64,000 nt of DNA. Source: Heterostelium album PN500 (Eukaryota; Evosea; Eumycetozoa; Acytosteliales; Acytosteliaceae). The first letter of the stretch is position 1. The number at the start of each line of letters is the position of its first letter. The DNA lies in the NCBI RefSeq assembly GCF_000004825.1, contig NW_008805069.1, positions 364,972-428,971 on the forward strand, read 5' to 3'. The notes beneath the pieces are model-generated. The model saw only the letters and a program-made list of their open reading frames with translations. It was not told the DNA's origin and did not search any database. Both the position numbers and the translations under genes were made by a program. Shown one piece after another: positions 47,653 through 58,752 of the stretch.

Positions 47653-49713
47653 CTTCTCTTTATAAAATATATAACAATTATTACTATTAATTAATCAAAC
47701 AAATAAACCAAATGAAAAACACAATGAATCAAAAAAATAAAAATAAAAAATTGAACTTTAGTTTGTTTTAGTGTTGGGATGATGATCATCATCCCCATCA
47801 TCACGAACCACACAATAAATTATGTTTACTTTATTTGACTAATTGTTTTTCACATAAAATTAATTTTGGATATTATGAAAAATAAAAGTAAAGAATGACT
47901 TGCCCAATATCAATATAATCCTTTCGATATTTGCAAAATAAAATTTATTTTTTATTTATTTTTATTTTTATTTTTTTATTTCATTTTTAAAAAATGCACT
48001 GCATTGTTTGTCTGTGATTTTAAATTAAAACTTTAAAGTTTCAATCCAATAAGTCTAATTTAAACTATTTAATGTAGAGTTTCGAATTAATCAATTAATT
48101 GTTTGATTTACTAATACTTTGATTTCAAATTCAAATGGATGATTCAATAATTCACCATCAACAATCATCTTATGAAGTACACCAGGTGTCATCATAAACA
48201 ATTGCAGACATAAATACTTGACAATAACGTTTTTTTTGTTTTTTGTTTTTTTTTTTTTTTAGGCAGTGGTTTGCAGAAGGTCTAAGGGTGGTGAGTCCAT
48301 AGGGTTACAATGAGTTTTTGTTCAAATTCAAAAAAAAAAAATTAAAAAATTAAAAAATTAATAAAATTGTTTTACAAAGAAGCACGCACTCATTGAGTTA
48401 CCACTTGCAACATAATAAAAAAAAAAGTAATTTAAATTTGAATTTTTTTTAAAAAACAAAAACATCATTAATTAATTGGTTGTAATCTATTATTCCTCTC
48501 ACAATCTTTCTATCTATAAAATATAAAGGTAAAAAAAGTTCTAATTATTATTATTTTAAAGATTCTTTTATTTTCAGAATTATTTGTAAATATAAACAAA
48601 ATAGTAAAAAAATAAAATAAAAAAAGAACTTAAGGAATCAAAGTAATCTTTTTTTTGTTTTTGTTTTTTAAGTTACAATTTAAAAGTATTTTTTTTTTTC
48701 TTGTATAAGTTTTGATATTTATTTTCACAAAGGTTAGGTTGTTTGTAAGTTAGGTAACAAAAAAAAAAAAAAAACAAATTAAAAAAAAAAAAAAAACAAA
48801 TCAAGTGGTTTGTTGAAAAGAATTAAAAAATATTAAATTCTTTTGTTGTTGCTCAACTCATAAATCAAATATAACCTATAATTAATCAAGCGTAAATACA
48901 ATAGAATACAATTATCACATTACACTCTGACTCACTCACACAACCATACTACACTACAATTCTATATTCTCTAAATTAGTTCAATTTGCAAACTGAAAAA
49001 CAAAAATAAATAATTAATTGTTAAATAAATACAACAACCATTCATTCTTTGCAAATTAAATTAAATTAAATTAAAAATTATATATAAAAAAAAAAAAAAA
49101 AGAAAAAAAGACACAAACCCACTTTACAACTTAATAAATTAATAACCACAAAAAAAAACCACAATCATTAATTTCAAGTAAGGATAAATATAACAACAAA
49201 ATAATCAGATAAATAACAAAATCCTACTCACCACTCACTGATAATAGATACATAGATAATTTATCGTTTATTCCCATTTGTCTCCTCATCTATTATTAAA
49301 AATAATAATAATAAAATAATATTTTTTTTTTTGTTCTCTTGTTAATTTTAAATTATCAATACCAAGTTTTTTTTTCTTTTTTACTTTTTTTTTGATCTTT
49401 TATAAAATTATTTGTATAATTATTAAAACTATTCAATCTTATCTATAAAATAAAAAACATTCTACTATTGGATTTAATATTAATATTAAAAGTTTATTCT
49501 CTCTTTTTAATAAATACAATTAATTAGTTTTTTGTAATACCAAAAAGTACCATTTGAATTCATTCAATTTTATATAAAATATAACAACAACAAAAAGGTA
49601 GAACCAAATCGTATTCAATCAATACTCAACCAAATCAAATCAAATCAATCTATATATATATATCATTAAAAGTTTAGACTAGTTTATTATAAACAAAAAA
49701 AGACAGCAACAAC
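47653..49713. other. long AT-rich intergenic region with A/T homopolymers
   Basis: 2.06 kb between the divergent gmd and oxysterol-binding genes. Many A or T runs of 10-20 occur (for example 48240-48260, 48760-48800, 49085-49110). A coding-like minus-strand patch at 48091-48231 is listed separately. Next to it, on the minus strand, the segment ending CTGCAAACCACTGCC is followed by a run of about 20 A, like the tail of a retrotransposed sequence. No tRNA found. Confidence 0.5.
48091..48231 (-). other. orphan coding-like fragment (minus)
   Basis: 46 codons and a stop read VIVKYLCLQLFMMTPGVLHK, then MIVDGELLNHPFEFEIKVLV and a short end. Residue composition and codon texture are those of a conserved globular protein's C-terminus. 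It is cut at its 5' side by poly-A runs without a clear splice acceptor. I do not recognise the family. It is most likely a 3' gene relic. Confidence 0.35.
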
Positions 49714-51030
49714 ATGTGGAATTATATGAAGAGTCTTGTTGGTGGTGACAGCAATTTGCAAGTCGAAGAGAATGGTGACAACAAAGGACAAACACCAGAC
49801 GACCAAGAACAAAGAAAAGGTTTATTCAAACAATTGTCATCCTATGTTGGTAAGGATATCACTTCTATGATCTCACTTCCAGTATGGATCTTCGAGCCAG
49901 TTTCTTTCCTTCAGGTCATGTCTGAGCCACTCCAATACAGTGCTCTCTTGGACAAAGCTGTCGCATCAACCAGCCCATACCACCGTCTTGCCTATCTCGC
50001 TGCATTCAACTGTGGTCTCTATTCAACTGCCATCAGAACCAGTAAGTAAAAATTTTTCTTTAGTTGTATTATTAACGAACAATTGTTTATACTAATCTTT
50101 ATTTATTCTTACTTTTCTTTTTATTAATATATTATAGAGAAACCATTCAATCCAATTTTAGGTGAAACTTTTGAAGTTGTACAAGATGGAGACAATGGAT
50201 TCAAGTTCATTGCTGAGCAAGTCAGCCATCATCCACCCATTGGTGTCTCTGAGACTACCACCTCTGAGTACACTCTCCAATTGGAGACAGAGTTAAAGTC
50301 AAAGTTCTATGGTAACTCATCGGAAGTCGAGATTGCTGGTACCAATCACTTTATCCTTAACAAGACTGGTGAGCACTACACCTGGGGACATTTAGTCACA
50401 TCGTGTCACAACATTATCATTGGTTACATGTGGTTGGATCACTACGGAGATCTCGTCATCGAGAACCACACCACCGGTGACAAGTGTGTCCTCAAGTTTG
50501 CCAAGTCCGGTTGGTTAGGTGCCGGTCGTTACACTGTCTCTGGTGAGATCATGGACAGCGAAGAGCAAGTCAGATACAGATTGGTTGGAAAGTGGAACGA
50601 AAACCTCGTTCTCTACGAAGTCATGTCCAACGGTCAAAACTCACCAAATGGTACCACCATCTGGGAGGCCTCAAAGGAGCAGATCACCAGCAAATTCAAC
50701 TTCCCCAAGTGGTTGGAAGACAACGTCATCGCTTTGACACCAGAGTATGAAAAGATTTTACCAGCAACCGACAGCAGAATGAGAACTGACAGAAGAGCTT
50801 TGGAAGCCGGTGATTTGGATACTGCAGGCAAACAAAAACACATTTTGGAAGAGAAGCAGAGAGAAGACAAGAAGGCAAGAGTCGCCGCCAACCAAGAGTA
50901 TGAAACTAAATATTTCAACAAGGTTGACGATGCCGATCACAAATACAGATGGAAGTTTAACGGAAAATACTGGGAGGAAAGAGAAGAGAGAATCAAAGCT
51001 GCCTCATCGAATTTAAATTTAAAAATATAG
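49714..51030 (+). CDS. oxysterol-binding protein-related lipid transfer protein
   Basis: Exons 49714-50041 and 50138-51030 join to 406 aa. It is a short ORP with only the lipid-binding (ORD) domain: KPFNPILGETFEV, the family fingerprint EQVSHHPP (about residue 145), and the conserved FHLNKTGE-type and GKWNENL elements. No PH domain and no FFAT motif are seen. Such proteins extract sterols or PI4P and exchange them at membrane contact sites. An N-terminal ~45-residue region is charged and probably flexible. D. discoideum has a family (osb genes) of the same short type; I cannot say which is the ortholog. Confidence 0.93.
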
Positions 51031-51466
51031 AAAACAAAAAAAAAAAAAAACCAAGATATCATAATAATTTTTCTAGAAAATGTAAATCAACATTTTTTGT
51101 TTCGTTTTTTTTATTATTATCGCCATTTTATTTTTTTTTTAATCAACTTTCTCGTTTTGTGTAACATAAACATAAATATACATATAGAATAATTTATATA
51201 TTTTTAAACATTTCTCATTTTTCTCAGAATCTCATTCTTTTTTGTTTTTATCATTTTTCAAATAAAAGATACTATTTTAATGTACATTACAATAAATAAA
51301 ATGTTTTTTTTGTTATTTTTTATTTTTTTTTTAAGAAAAAAAAAGATAAAACACTTTTATTCTTTTTACTTTTTTTTTTATAATTTTATATTATTATTTG
51401 TTTTTTTTTTTTTGTTTTTCTTTTCGGTTGCATAAATATTAAAAAATTTTGATTATATGATAGAAA
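51031..51466. other. AT-rich convergent 3' region
   Basis: 436 bp between the stops of the oxysterol-binding gene and the MYND gene. Long T runs and AATAAA-like signals (near 51260 and 51293) suggest polyadenylation. No gene seen. Confidence 0.5.
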
Positions 51467-51908
51467 TTAAAGTGATTTTCTCTTTAATTTGATGACCATT
51501 CCTAAATCTCTACAATTTTTCTTGTGGAAGCTCCAGTGAGCGTATTGGCATTCATTCGAACAATATGTACCTTTTCCACATCTGTCACATGGGGTTTCGT
51601 TTGAACAATGTCTTTTACAATTTTGACATGGATTATTCTTTGGTAAAGATTTCGATCTTGGTTTTGAAACTAACTTTGGGGGCTAAAAGAATAAAAAACA
51701 AAAATTTAGTTAGAAATTATTTGTTTTTATTTAATCTATATAATTATTTTTTTTTACTTACATCATTTTCAATTACATAGTCAACAGTTGAGGCTCTATG
51801 TTTATCCATAATATATCCAATTTTTGGCATTCCAGATGATTCAATGGAACTGATATATTCCTTTGGAGTCATCGAGTGTGATGGTTGTTGGTCTAAGATT
51901 GGTGGCAT
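51467..51908 (-). CDS. small MYND zinc-finger protein
   Basis: Found by joining two exons on the minus strand, 51908-51762 (49 codons, ATG in a normal context) and 51682-51467 (72 codons), across a GTAAGT...TTTTAG intron: 120 aa. The N-terminal exon (MPPILDQQPSHSMTPKEYIS) is unrecognised. The second exon encodes a complete MYND finger: CQNC, nine residues later CDRC, then YCSNEC, and the H-x3-C close, followed by a basic tail. MYND domains bind proline-rich peptides and often act in chromatin or chaperone complexes. There is no SET domain. A standalone MYND protein of this size is unusual but not unknown. Confidence 0.8.
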
Positions 51909-54614
51909 TCTTGTTTTTTATTTTATTATATATAAATAAATAGCTTTTAAAATATTATATAGATACTATTATTTAAAAGAATAGTTTAAAGTAAAGAGTA
52001 AATATTAAAAAGTTTATTTAATAATTTTGAAAAGATTGTTAAAACAATAAAATTATTATTATTACTATTATGAGTTATTGTATAAATATATTAAAGATCT
52101 GGATTAGATACGAAAAAAGTAATTTATATATTTATATTTTTAATACAAAATTTATTTTATGAATAAAATTGGGTAAATGTGAGGTTGTATGTTTGAAGGT
52201 ATATTATACTTGTTGTAGTAGTATTATAGTTTAGAAGAAATTAACAATATAATAAATAGATGGGTCAAAAAGTTTGAATTTTAAGTTAATGTATGACTGA
52301 TTACGAATGAATGACTAATATATAAATGTTTTTAATATTTTGAAATCATTAGGCAAAGAAATAAAAAAAGCTTTAAATATTTAATTAAAAGATACTGGTT
52401 ATTCTGTTGATGTTGTTCAGTTTAAATTGGTTGTGGTTGATTGATATAAATCAATGGAACTTTAATTGTCTGTCGACCAGTCCAAATTGGAAATTGAGAA
52501 TATTAATATGTGGTTCTGGTTCGTGTGTAATTGTTATTTTATTGTACACAGATGTGGTTAACAACTTTTCATAAAATTAAATAAACTCTGTTCCTTTTGG
52601 TTAGTGTATATTGTGTGTGTGTTTGTGTCTCTATTCTATACAAGAAAAATAACAACCTATTGTACAGGTATTCATAATTATTTATATAATATGATGCATT
52701 TGTCTTTTGATTATGTAATAGTTAAAATGAACTGAATCATATATGGTATACTAGTATATTTAATGACGTTGGATAGTGTTAAATTGTGTGATGTATTAAA
52801 AATTTATATTTTTGTTTGTTTTTTTTTTGGTGTGTGAATGTGTGAGTTTTGTTATTGTATTGAGTGTTGTGTTGTGTTGTTTTGTATTAATTTAACATAT
52901 ATGTGTGGGTTAGTTATTGGTTTTTATATGTATTGTGTTTCTTGAATTTATTTTAATGTTTCAATATATTTAACAAGTGATTATGTGATCTAATAAACTT
53001 CTATTACTACTTCCAGTTAAGTAATAAATACACATCAGTTTATATAGGTATGGTTTAGGGTGGTGAAGTGGTGAAGTGGTGTTATCAAGATGATATTCAG
53101 TACACCTACTCAACTATGGTATTTTTTTCAAATGGTTTAATACTTTAAAATGGTAACTTGATGTTGTTGTTAAAGTATTTAATAGGTCTTATCTATCTTA
53201 ACACATACACAATTTAATCTATTCTAGAATCAATTAATTTAATGTCTGATGATTTCAAAAGTACTCGATGGTGTACGATTAGATTATGAGCCAAAGTAAT
53301 CACACTTTTCTTTTTATACTATTTTTTTAGTTGTTTAATTTATTTAAATATTTTATTAAATGATGATGATTATGATTATGATGATGTTGATAAGGTATTA
53401 TTTTTAGTATTATTGTTAACAACATTACTTTACAATAGAATTGTTGTTGTTGTTGTTGTTGTGATAATAAAAATAACATCCAATAAGATTTAGTATTTAA
53501 AAACTTGTATTTTATAAATTGTTATTAAAGATGTTTATTTCATTGTATTTATTTTGTTATTAACAATTTTAATTTATTGTTGTTGTGCTGTGTTGTATCA
53601 ATATTTTATTAGATAGTTACACATTGATGACATGAAATGACATTATTCTTGGTAATGTCTAAAAATAACCATAACATAATATGTTGTCAATTTCCCAGGA
53701 CTATGTTGTTTTTTTATTAGTTTTTTCTCCAAATTAATGTCATGTAACATCAATATGATTGTAGGTTATAAAATTCTGTTTCCTTTATAATATATATTTA
53801 GAAAATATGTAATGTATGCAATTACATTTCATTTAAACCAACCACAGTTCAATTATTAAGATGGATTTAATAGTATCCCTTATTTAAACTTATTATTTCT
53901 AGATGAATATGTATTTATAGATATATATCGAAAAATAAAAGTGGGGTTATTTGTTATATATTTAAAACAAATAAATGTGAAGATATTTTTATACACACAC
54001 AAAAAACAAATTTTAACAAAACGAAAATAGGAATGTGATTTTATTTTTAGTTTACGAATTACTAAAATATATATTTAGAAAAAAAAAAAAAAAAAATAAT
54101 CATTTTTGTAATAAATGGCGATTCTTATTAAACAATGATCATATTTTATATCATGATTAAGTTTTTTAATTTATTCTCCAGAGTAAAAAAAGATAGAAAA
54201 TCCTTCACAAAAAAGATAAAAATGAAGTAAATTACTTTCAATCACTAATTTGAATTTTTAGGTTCTCTATATGCAGGGACAGTTGGTAAACATTAATTTA
54301 TATATTGAGCCTCTTCGTATTAGTTTTTGATAGATATAAATGAAATAATTTTTCAATAAAAATTTTAAAATTTATTTTCCAATAATTAAAATTAAAAAAC
54401 CAACTAACACAAATCATACACAATCCTTCAACCATTTACTACTTTACTCCAGTTATCTGTACATTCTTTATCTGTTACTCCTTTCTATTTGTACATATCA
54501 ATTTAATTTCCTAAAAAAGTCACCAACGTTCAATCCTCATCAACTTCAAATACTATCTTTATCTGTTACTCCTTTTCTATTTATTTCACATCTATTTACA
54601 TTATCAAAAACATA
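51909..54614. other. 2.7-kb AT-rich intergenic region
   Basis: No supported gene. It holds TG-rich patches (about 52600-52930), a (TTG)n tract at 53441-53461, a GTGAAGTG direct repeat at 53060-53080 and an A run at 54080-54098. The C/T-rich stretch at 54410-54600 is the leader of the next gene and differs from the rest of the window. Confidence 0.5.
54465..54582 (+). repeat. 26-27 bp direct repeat in the SAM-gene leader
   Basis: TCTTTATCTGTTACTCC plus a pyrimidine tail occurs at 54465-54490 and again at 54556-54582, differing by a single inserted T. It lies within 150 bp upstream of the SAM gene ATG and may be a promoter element or a local duplication. Confidence 0.85.
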
Positions 54615-55821
54615 ATGACTTCAACCACAAACACGGTGTTGTCTTCTTTGCCAAGTATTTAAATTTGCTTACTTATTCTCAATGCATAGTTCTAACAATT
54701 CACCATTCAGATGATGTCAAAGATTGGACAGCAGAACAAGTCAAGACATGGGCAATTACTCAACCAGATGGAGAATCCTATGCTAATATTCTTTGTGCCA
54801 AGGAAGTCAGAGGAAAGGATCTCAACTCATTGACCAAAAATGACTTGCTCAATCCTCCTTTTTCCATTGGCTACTCAGCTCAATCACTTTTACAAGCAAT
54901 TTCTTCTTTGGTTGGAGCTCGTAAGTACAAACAATATCTTGGCAATGTCTTCATTCAATACTAACCTACCTTCTCAACTCTTTTCTTCTCATGCAGCATC
55001 ACCTCAGCAACAAGGTATGTATCATCACAAACACCTTAGCCATCACTATTCTTAAGGATGTTTACTAGCCTATTTCACTTTCTTTTCTAACTACGCGTTC
55101 ACTAGGTAAACAGTTGGCAGATATTCAACAAAATTATCCATTAGCAATGGCACTAGACGAGGTGATACGTGAGTTTGGAGGCTCAAATGATCTAGGAATA
55201 GTCACTATGTACCGCACCAACGTTGTGCAGCTCCACTGCACATTGTCAATGATCTATAACTACTACCAATACTTCTCCCAACACTCAATCCAAACTACGA
55301 TGACTCAATCGATCATTGACCAAACGACCCAGTTCGTTACAATACTGCTTGATCTCAATCAGAAGCAAGTCCAAAGTCATCAGCAAGTTGTAGATGTCAT
55401 CAATGGTTTAACAGGTATGTATTGAATTGCAATTCAAAGGACACAATAACTTACATTTGCAAAAGACAACAAACATAACAAAATTCGCTGCACATTTACC
55501 TTGTCAGTTCCTTTCCTGAAGCTGGAGGTGGATTTGGCAGAATTGTTCAGACAATTGTTGGATTCACTCTTTAGACGAGACACTGACAAGATCAAAGAGA
55601 TCATTGGCCAGATTGTTGAGACATTTGGAATGTATGATGACAAGATCTTCATTATCAACACAGGAACAACAAAAGATCTGATCACTATCAGGACACAACT
55701 CCTCAAAAGTGACAATGAGGAGGAAACTTTGAAGCTGATCAATAATATGCTGACTTCTATCTGTGAATCCCTCCAAGTTCTTAGAGATCAATTTCTTGGA
55801 ATGGGTATCCCCTCTCTTTGA
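54615..55821 (+). CDS. SAM-domain protein with five exons
   Basis: Exons 54615-54654, 54711-54920, 54997-55014 (an 18-bp micro-exon), 55106-55414 and 55508-55821 give 296 aa. Residues ~14-80 form a SAM domain (DVKDWTAEQVKTWAITQPDG, then SIGYSAQSLLQAISSL). A helical region follows (AMALDEVIREFGG, VPFLKLEVDLAELFRQLLDS, ICESLQVLRDQFLGMGIP). SAM domains mediate protein oligomerisation; the rest is unrecognised. The gene is unlike its neighbours: short exons, pyrimidine-rich introns with CTAAC branch-like motifs, a C/T-rich leader, and a less AT-biased coding sequence. The second half may be a separate helical domain. Confidence 0.75.
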
Positions 55822-56020
55822 CACTCCAAATGCTACAACTCAAACAAAGATATATATATGGTCTGACTTTTGTCGACCTACTCAATCCTGAATCTAGGAC
55901 AACATCCAACTTGTATATATAACAATAGACAATATGACCAACATCAAAAAAATCAAAACTTCCTCTCTCCTTTCTTGAAATAAATAACCATTAAAGAGAT
56001 TGAGATACACATTTCCAGTT

Positions 56021-56467
56021 TTAACTTTGTAAATCGATCCTTGATTCATTTAGATTAAACTCTACATCAACAAAGTTTCTTTCATTGTTGAAAAACCAAT
56101 CACCTGCACTAAACTTGGGTGCTTTGTTCCTTGTTAAATATTTTGATTTGATGTCTGTTGTCTTGATAGAAATGACTGCCTCTTTGTCATGATTCCACAT
56201 GTAAACAATATCTTCAGATGAAGATTTAATAAAATATTGCAATATATATTCCTTTGCTTTGTTAGTATCATTATGTATGTATTTATCCAATACTTTGCAA
56301 TCAAAATCTTTGGAAGATTGTGAGAAGTAATCAATAGGATCATATTCTTTGTTCTTTTCAGATTGAAGTTGTTCCTCTTGTTTCTCTATTTGTTCCTGTT
56401 GCTTTGCTAATTGTTGCTTTTCTTTTCTAACTTCCGTACTTTTTTTGTTGTTAACAGACTTTATCAT
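56021..56467 (-). CDS. hypothetical protein with N-terminal coiled coil
   Basis: 148 aa, single exon, not recognised. Residues 10-40 are Lys/Glu/Gln-rich and coiled-coil-like (EVRKEKQQLAKQQEQIEKQE). The rest (DPIDYFSQSSKDF, EYILQYFIKSSSEDIVYMW, FSAGDWFFNNERNFVDVEF) looks globular with a mixed alpha/beta pattern. It converges with the SAM gene (199 bp between stops). The codon texture supports a real gene. Confidence 0.6.
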   Translation of the reverse strand: MIKSVNNKKSTEVRKEKQQLAKQQEQIEKQEEQLQSEKNKEYDPIDYFSQSSKDFDCKVLDKYIHNDTNKAKEYILQYFIKSSSEDIVYMWNHDKEAVISIKTTDIKSKYLTRNKAPKFSAGDWFFNNERNFVDVEFNLNESRIDLQS

Positions 56468-56760
56468 TCTATACTCTATACTTATAAAATATTTTTATAT
56501 TTTTTATATTGTTTTTATTCAATAATAAATATAAAAATATATTTTGAAATAAAACTCTTATCTTTATCAAATTATTTATTAAAAGATTATTTCTATTTTT
56601 GGATTAAAAAAAAAAAAAAAAAAGAGTAAATCAACCCTGACCATTATTCGAGTAATTTTTTTTAAATATATTCAAAATCATTACGATTCGTACTTAATTT
56701 ATTTTTTTTTTTTTTCTATTTTTTAATTAAAATATTATCTGTTATTGTATTCTTGTAATA
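56468..56760. other. AT-rich intergenic region
   Basis: 293 bp with long A and T runs (56608-56624, 56701-56715). Nothing else seen. Confidence 0.5.
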
Positions 56761-56802
56761 TTTATTATATTGGCAATATATTGTTATTGCCAATATAATA
56801 AA
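56761..56802. repeat. perfect hairpin 1 (18-bp stem)
   Basis: Arm 56761-56778 is the exact reverse complement of 56785-56802, around a 6-nt loop. Confidence 0.9.
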
Positions 56803-56816
56803 CAATCAGTTTTTTT

Positions 56817-56860
56817 TAGAACAAGACAATCATAATATTGGTCAATATTGTCTTGTTCTA
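56817..56860. repeat. perfect hairpin 2 (14-bp stem)
   Basis: Arm 56817-56830 (TAGAACAAGACAAT) pairs exactly with 56847-56860, around a 16-nt loop. It lies 14 bp after hairpin 1. Confidence 0.9.
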
Positions 56861-56919
56861 TTGTGTGCGGAGTTTTAATAGATATATACCCTTCTGGATC
56901 AGAATTTATCATTATTTAG

Positions 56920-56957
56920 AATTTTTCAAAAAGGTCGTCTGCGTGACTGAGAAAGAT
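56920..56957. repeat. 38-bp dispersed repeat, copy b (inverted)
   Basis: Exact reverse complement of 33449-33486. It directly abuts a truncated B-box gene fragment. Confidence 0.9.
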
Positions 56958-56959
56958 TA

Positions 56960-57043
56960 TATACAGAACACTTCAATACATTACAATCATAACATATGAA
57001 CTCACGACTTCTTTTATGCTTTCTTATTATTACTATTATCCAT
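56960..57043 (-). pseudogene. truncated B-box family fragment
   Basis: On the minus strand an ATG (57043) is followed by MDNSNNKK and a stop. After a one-base shift the family sequence HKRSREFICYDCNVLKCSV appears. Homology ends at 56960, where the 38-bp repeat begins. Only the first ~28 codons of a B-box gene survive, so this is a relic. Confidence 0.8.
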
Positions 57044-57207
57044 TATTTAAACTATGAAGGAAGTTAATTTTAAGAGGAATATGATTATTTTGTTTTTTTT
57101 TTTCCAACTTTATTTTTCAAATAATAAGAAACGTTATCCCTCTGAATATTTTTTGACCAAAAAGTAATTGAAATAAATTCTACTGTTGTACATTTATGAT
57201 ATAAATA

Positions 57208-58752
57208 TTATTGTTTGGTTTGGAAATTCTTAAATAATTCATTTGGAATTAGATAAGATGTAGATTTTCCAGATTTACCGAATCTTGAATGTATCATATG
57301 TTGATTAATGGTGACATATTCTGAATCTTTCTTACCGGTACTTTGATTTAGATAGTGTTTGGTAAAGTGAATCTCCATCAAAAGGTGAGGTAAGTGGAGT
57401 GAATCCTTCAGACACTTGAGCATCTGTTCCCATAAGATGTTGGAACAAGGATGGTTGAATCTTAGAATGACCAGTTGCAAACTAACACAATTCGTAATTG
57501 CTTTGAGTAGCGCGGAAAAAGGTGCAGTCCACTTCTTTTCGAAACGAGGATCCTCCAATGACATCGATTCCAAATGAAGCTCTGTCAACATCTTGCATTG
57601 GCCGAGTAGAGTTGCTATCTGTTGGAGTTGTTGCGGTGTGCCAATGCTTGCACCCAGCACTATCTTTCTCAGTTGGCTGCTGGATGTAGAAATCTCGAGA
57701 TTTCCAATGCCGACATCCCTGCACGTTCTCAGCACTTGATGACAGTCACTAAGCTTGAAGTTGTTGGCACTCGAAGTGTAGTCGTAACCAATCACCAACT
57801 TCCTAGTCGCTAATCCCTCAAACCATAGATATGGTTCATCCGATGGCACCGGTATCTTCAAGCAGTCGAGTGACGGCTTTTGGAGAACCTCTTTTATCCA
57901 TGGTGCGTGATGGTAATCCTCGATATTAAGAGGTTTCAAGAGATTGAGACTCCTGAGAGCAACAAGATTGTTGATAGCAGAGAGACTCTGAGTGTGTTGA
58001 TAATTAACGGACAGCTTTTCAAGGGTGGTAGTAAGTGGTGAGTCGACACCAAAGATTACGTTTAAAGCGCTCTTTGTATCGGTAAAGGTGGATGGTATTT
58101 CCAATGTCAGTTTTCTCAGTGGATTCTCTTTGAAGACGTTCCAGGCACCGAAAAACTTGAGAATATCAGGTATCGATTGATTGTTACCCAAATGATATTC
58201 CAGTGACTGAATTCTGATTTTATCGATTCCAATAATCACGCCGTGAAACCTGGTTTTACGTGATGTGTCTTTTTGCGGATTGTTATCGAGTACTTTTACA
58301 GTGAATTGCAGTTGCTGTTTGGGTTTGATGTATTTTTTTATCAAGCTGACAATTCGAACCGAGCTGAAAGTGTTGCCAATCACAATGTTCTGTAGGGTGT
58401 CGCCGATGTTCAACGGTGCATAGTTTGACACCAGAATATTCCAACCCTTCAGAGTGTTACAAAACGTAGAGATATCGAGATTGACTACGTTACGCCACTG
58501 GCAATACGGATTGGCAAAGTGCGTTCTGAACGATTGGTTGTGCTCTAGAATAGAACTAGCATGCCTGCATGTCAAATCACCATTCAGAGGTAGTACCAAC
58601 TTCATAACAAAACTATTATCTACATAGGGTGAGTTATCTTTAAACCAACTTTTAGACACCAAACCAAGTTCTAACAGTTGAGCCTTACTGATCTGTTTAT
58701 CACTCCAACATTTATCAATAATTATTCTATGTACTACAACACTTGTTAACAT
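57208..58752 (-). CDS. LRR/F-box-like dictyostelid protein
   Basis: 514 aa, single exon. The N-terminal part (LLELGLVSKSWFKDNSPYV) resembles the end of an F-box, and VVVHRIIIDKCWSD could be its start. The remainder has irregular leucine-rich repeats (TTTLEKLSVNYQHTQSLSA, NNLVALRSLNLLKPLNI, CKMLTELHLESMSLEDP, CVSLQLVILRFNHPCSN). Such proteins may select substrates for SCF ubiquitin ligases, but the F-box assignment is weak. It belongs to a large lineage-specific class. It is intact, with good coding texture. Confidence 0.7.
   Translation of the reverse strand: MLTSVVVHRIIIDKCWSDKQISKAQLLELGLVSKSWFKDNSPYVDNSFVMKLVLPLNGDLTCRHASSILEHNQSFRTHFANPYCQWRNVVNLDISTFCNTLKGWNILVSNYAPLNIGDTLQNIVIGNTFSSVRIVSLIKKYIKPKQQLQFTVKVLDNNPQKDTSRKTRFHGVIIGIDKIRIQSLEYHLGNNQSIPDILKFFGAWNVFKENPLRKLTLEIPSTFTDTKSALNVIFGVDSPLTTTLEKLSVNYQHTQSLSAINNLVALRSLNLLKPLNIEDYHHAPWIKEVLQKPSLDCLKIPVPSDEPYLWFEGLATRKLVIGYDYTSSANNFKLSDCHQVLRTCRDVGIGNLEISTSSSQLRKIVLGASIGTPQQLQQIATLLGQCKMLTELHLESMSLEDPRFEKKWTAPFSALLKAITNCVSLQLVILRFNHPCSNILWEQMLKCLKDSLHLPHLLMEIHFTKHYLNQSTGKKDSEYVTINQHMIHSRFGKSGKSTSYLIPNELFKNFQTKQ

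Noticed and set aside
48256-48330. tRNA-like segment with a GTTCAAATTC box
   Set aside because: No cloverleaf or acceptor stem can be formed, and there is no proper A box.
51565-51780. 71-codon plus-strand frame
   Set aside because: Antisense to the MYND finger exons, which have a clear domain and splice sites.
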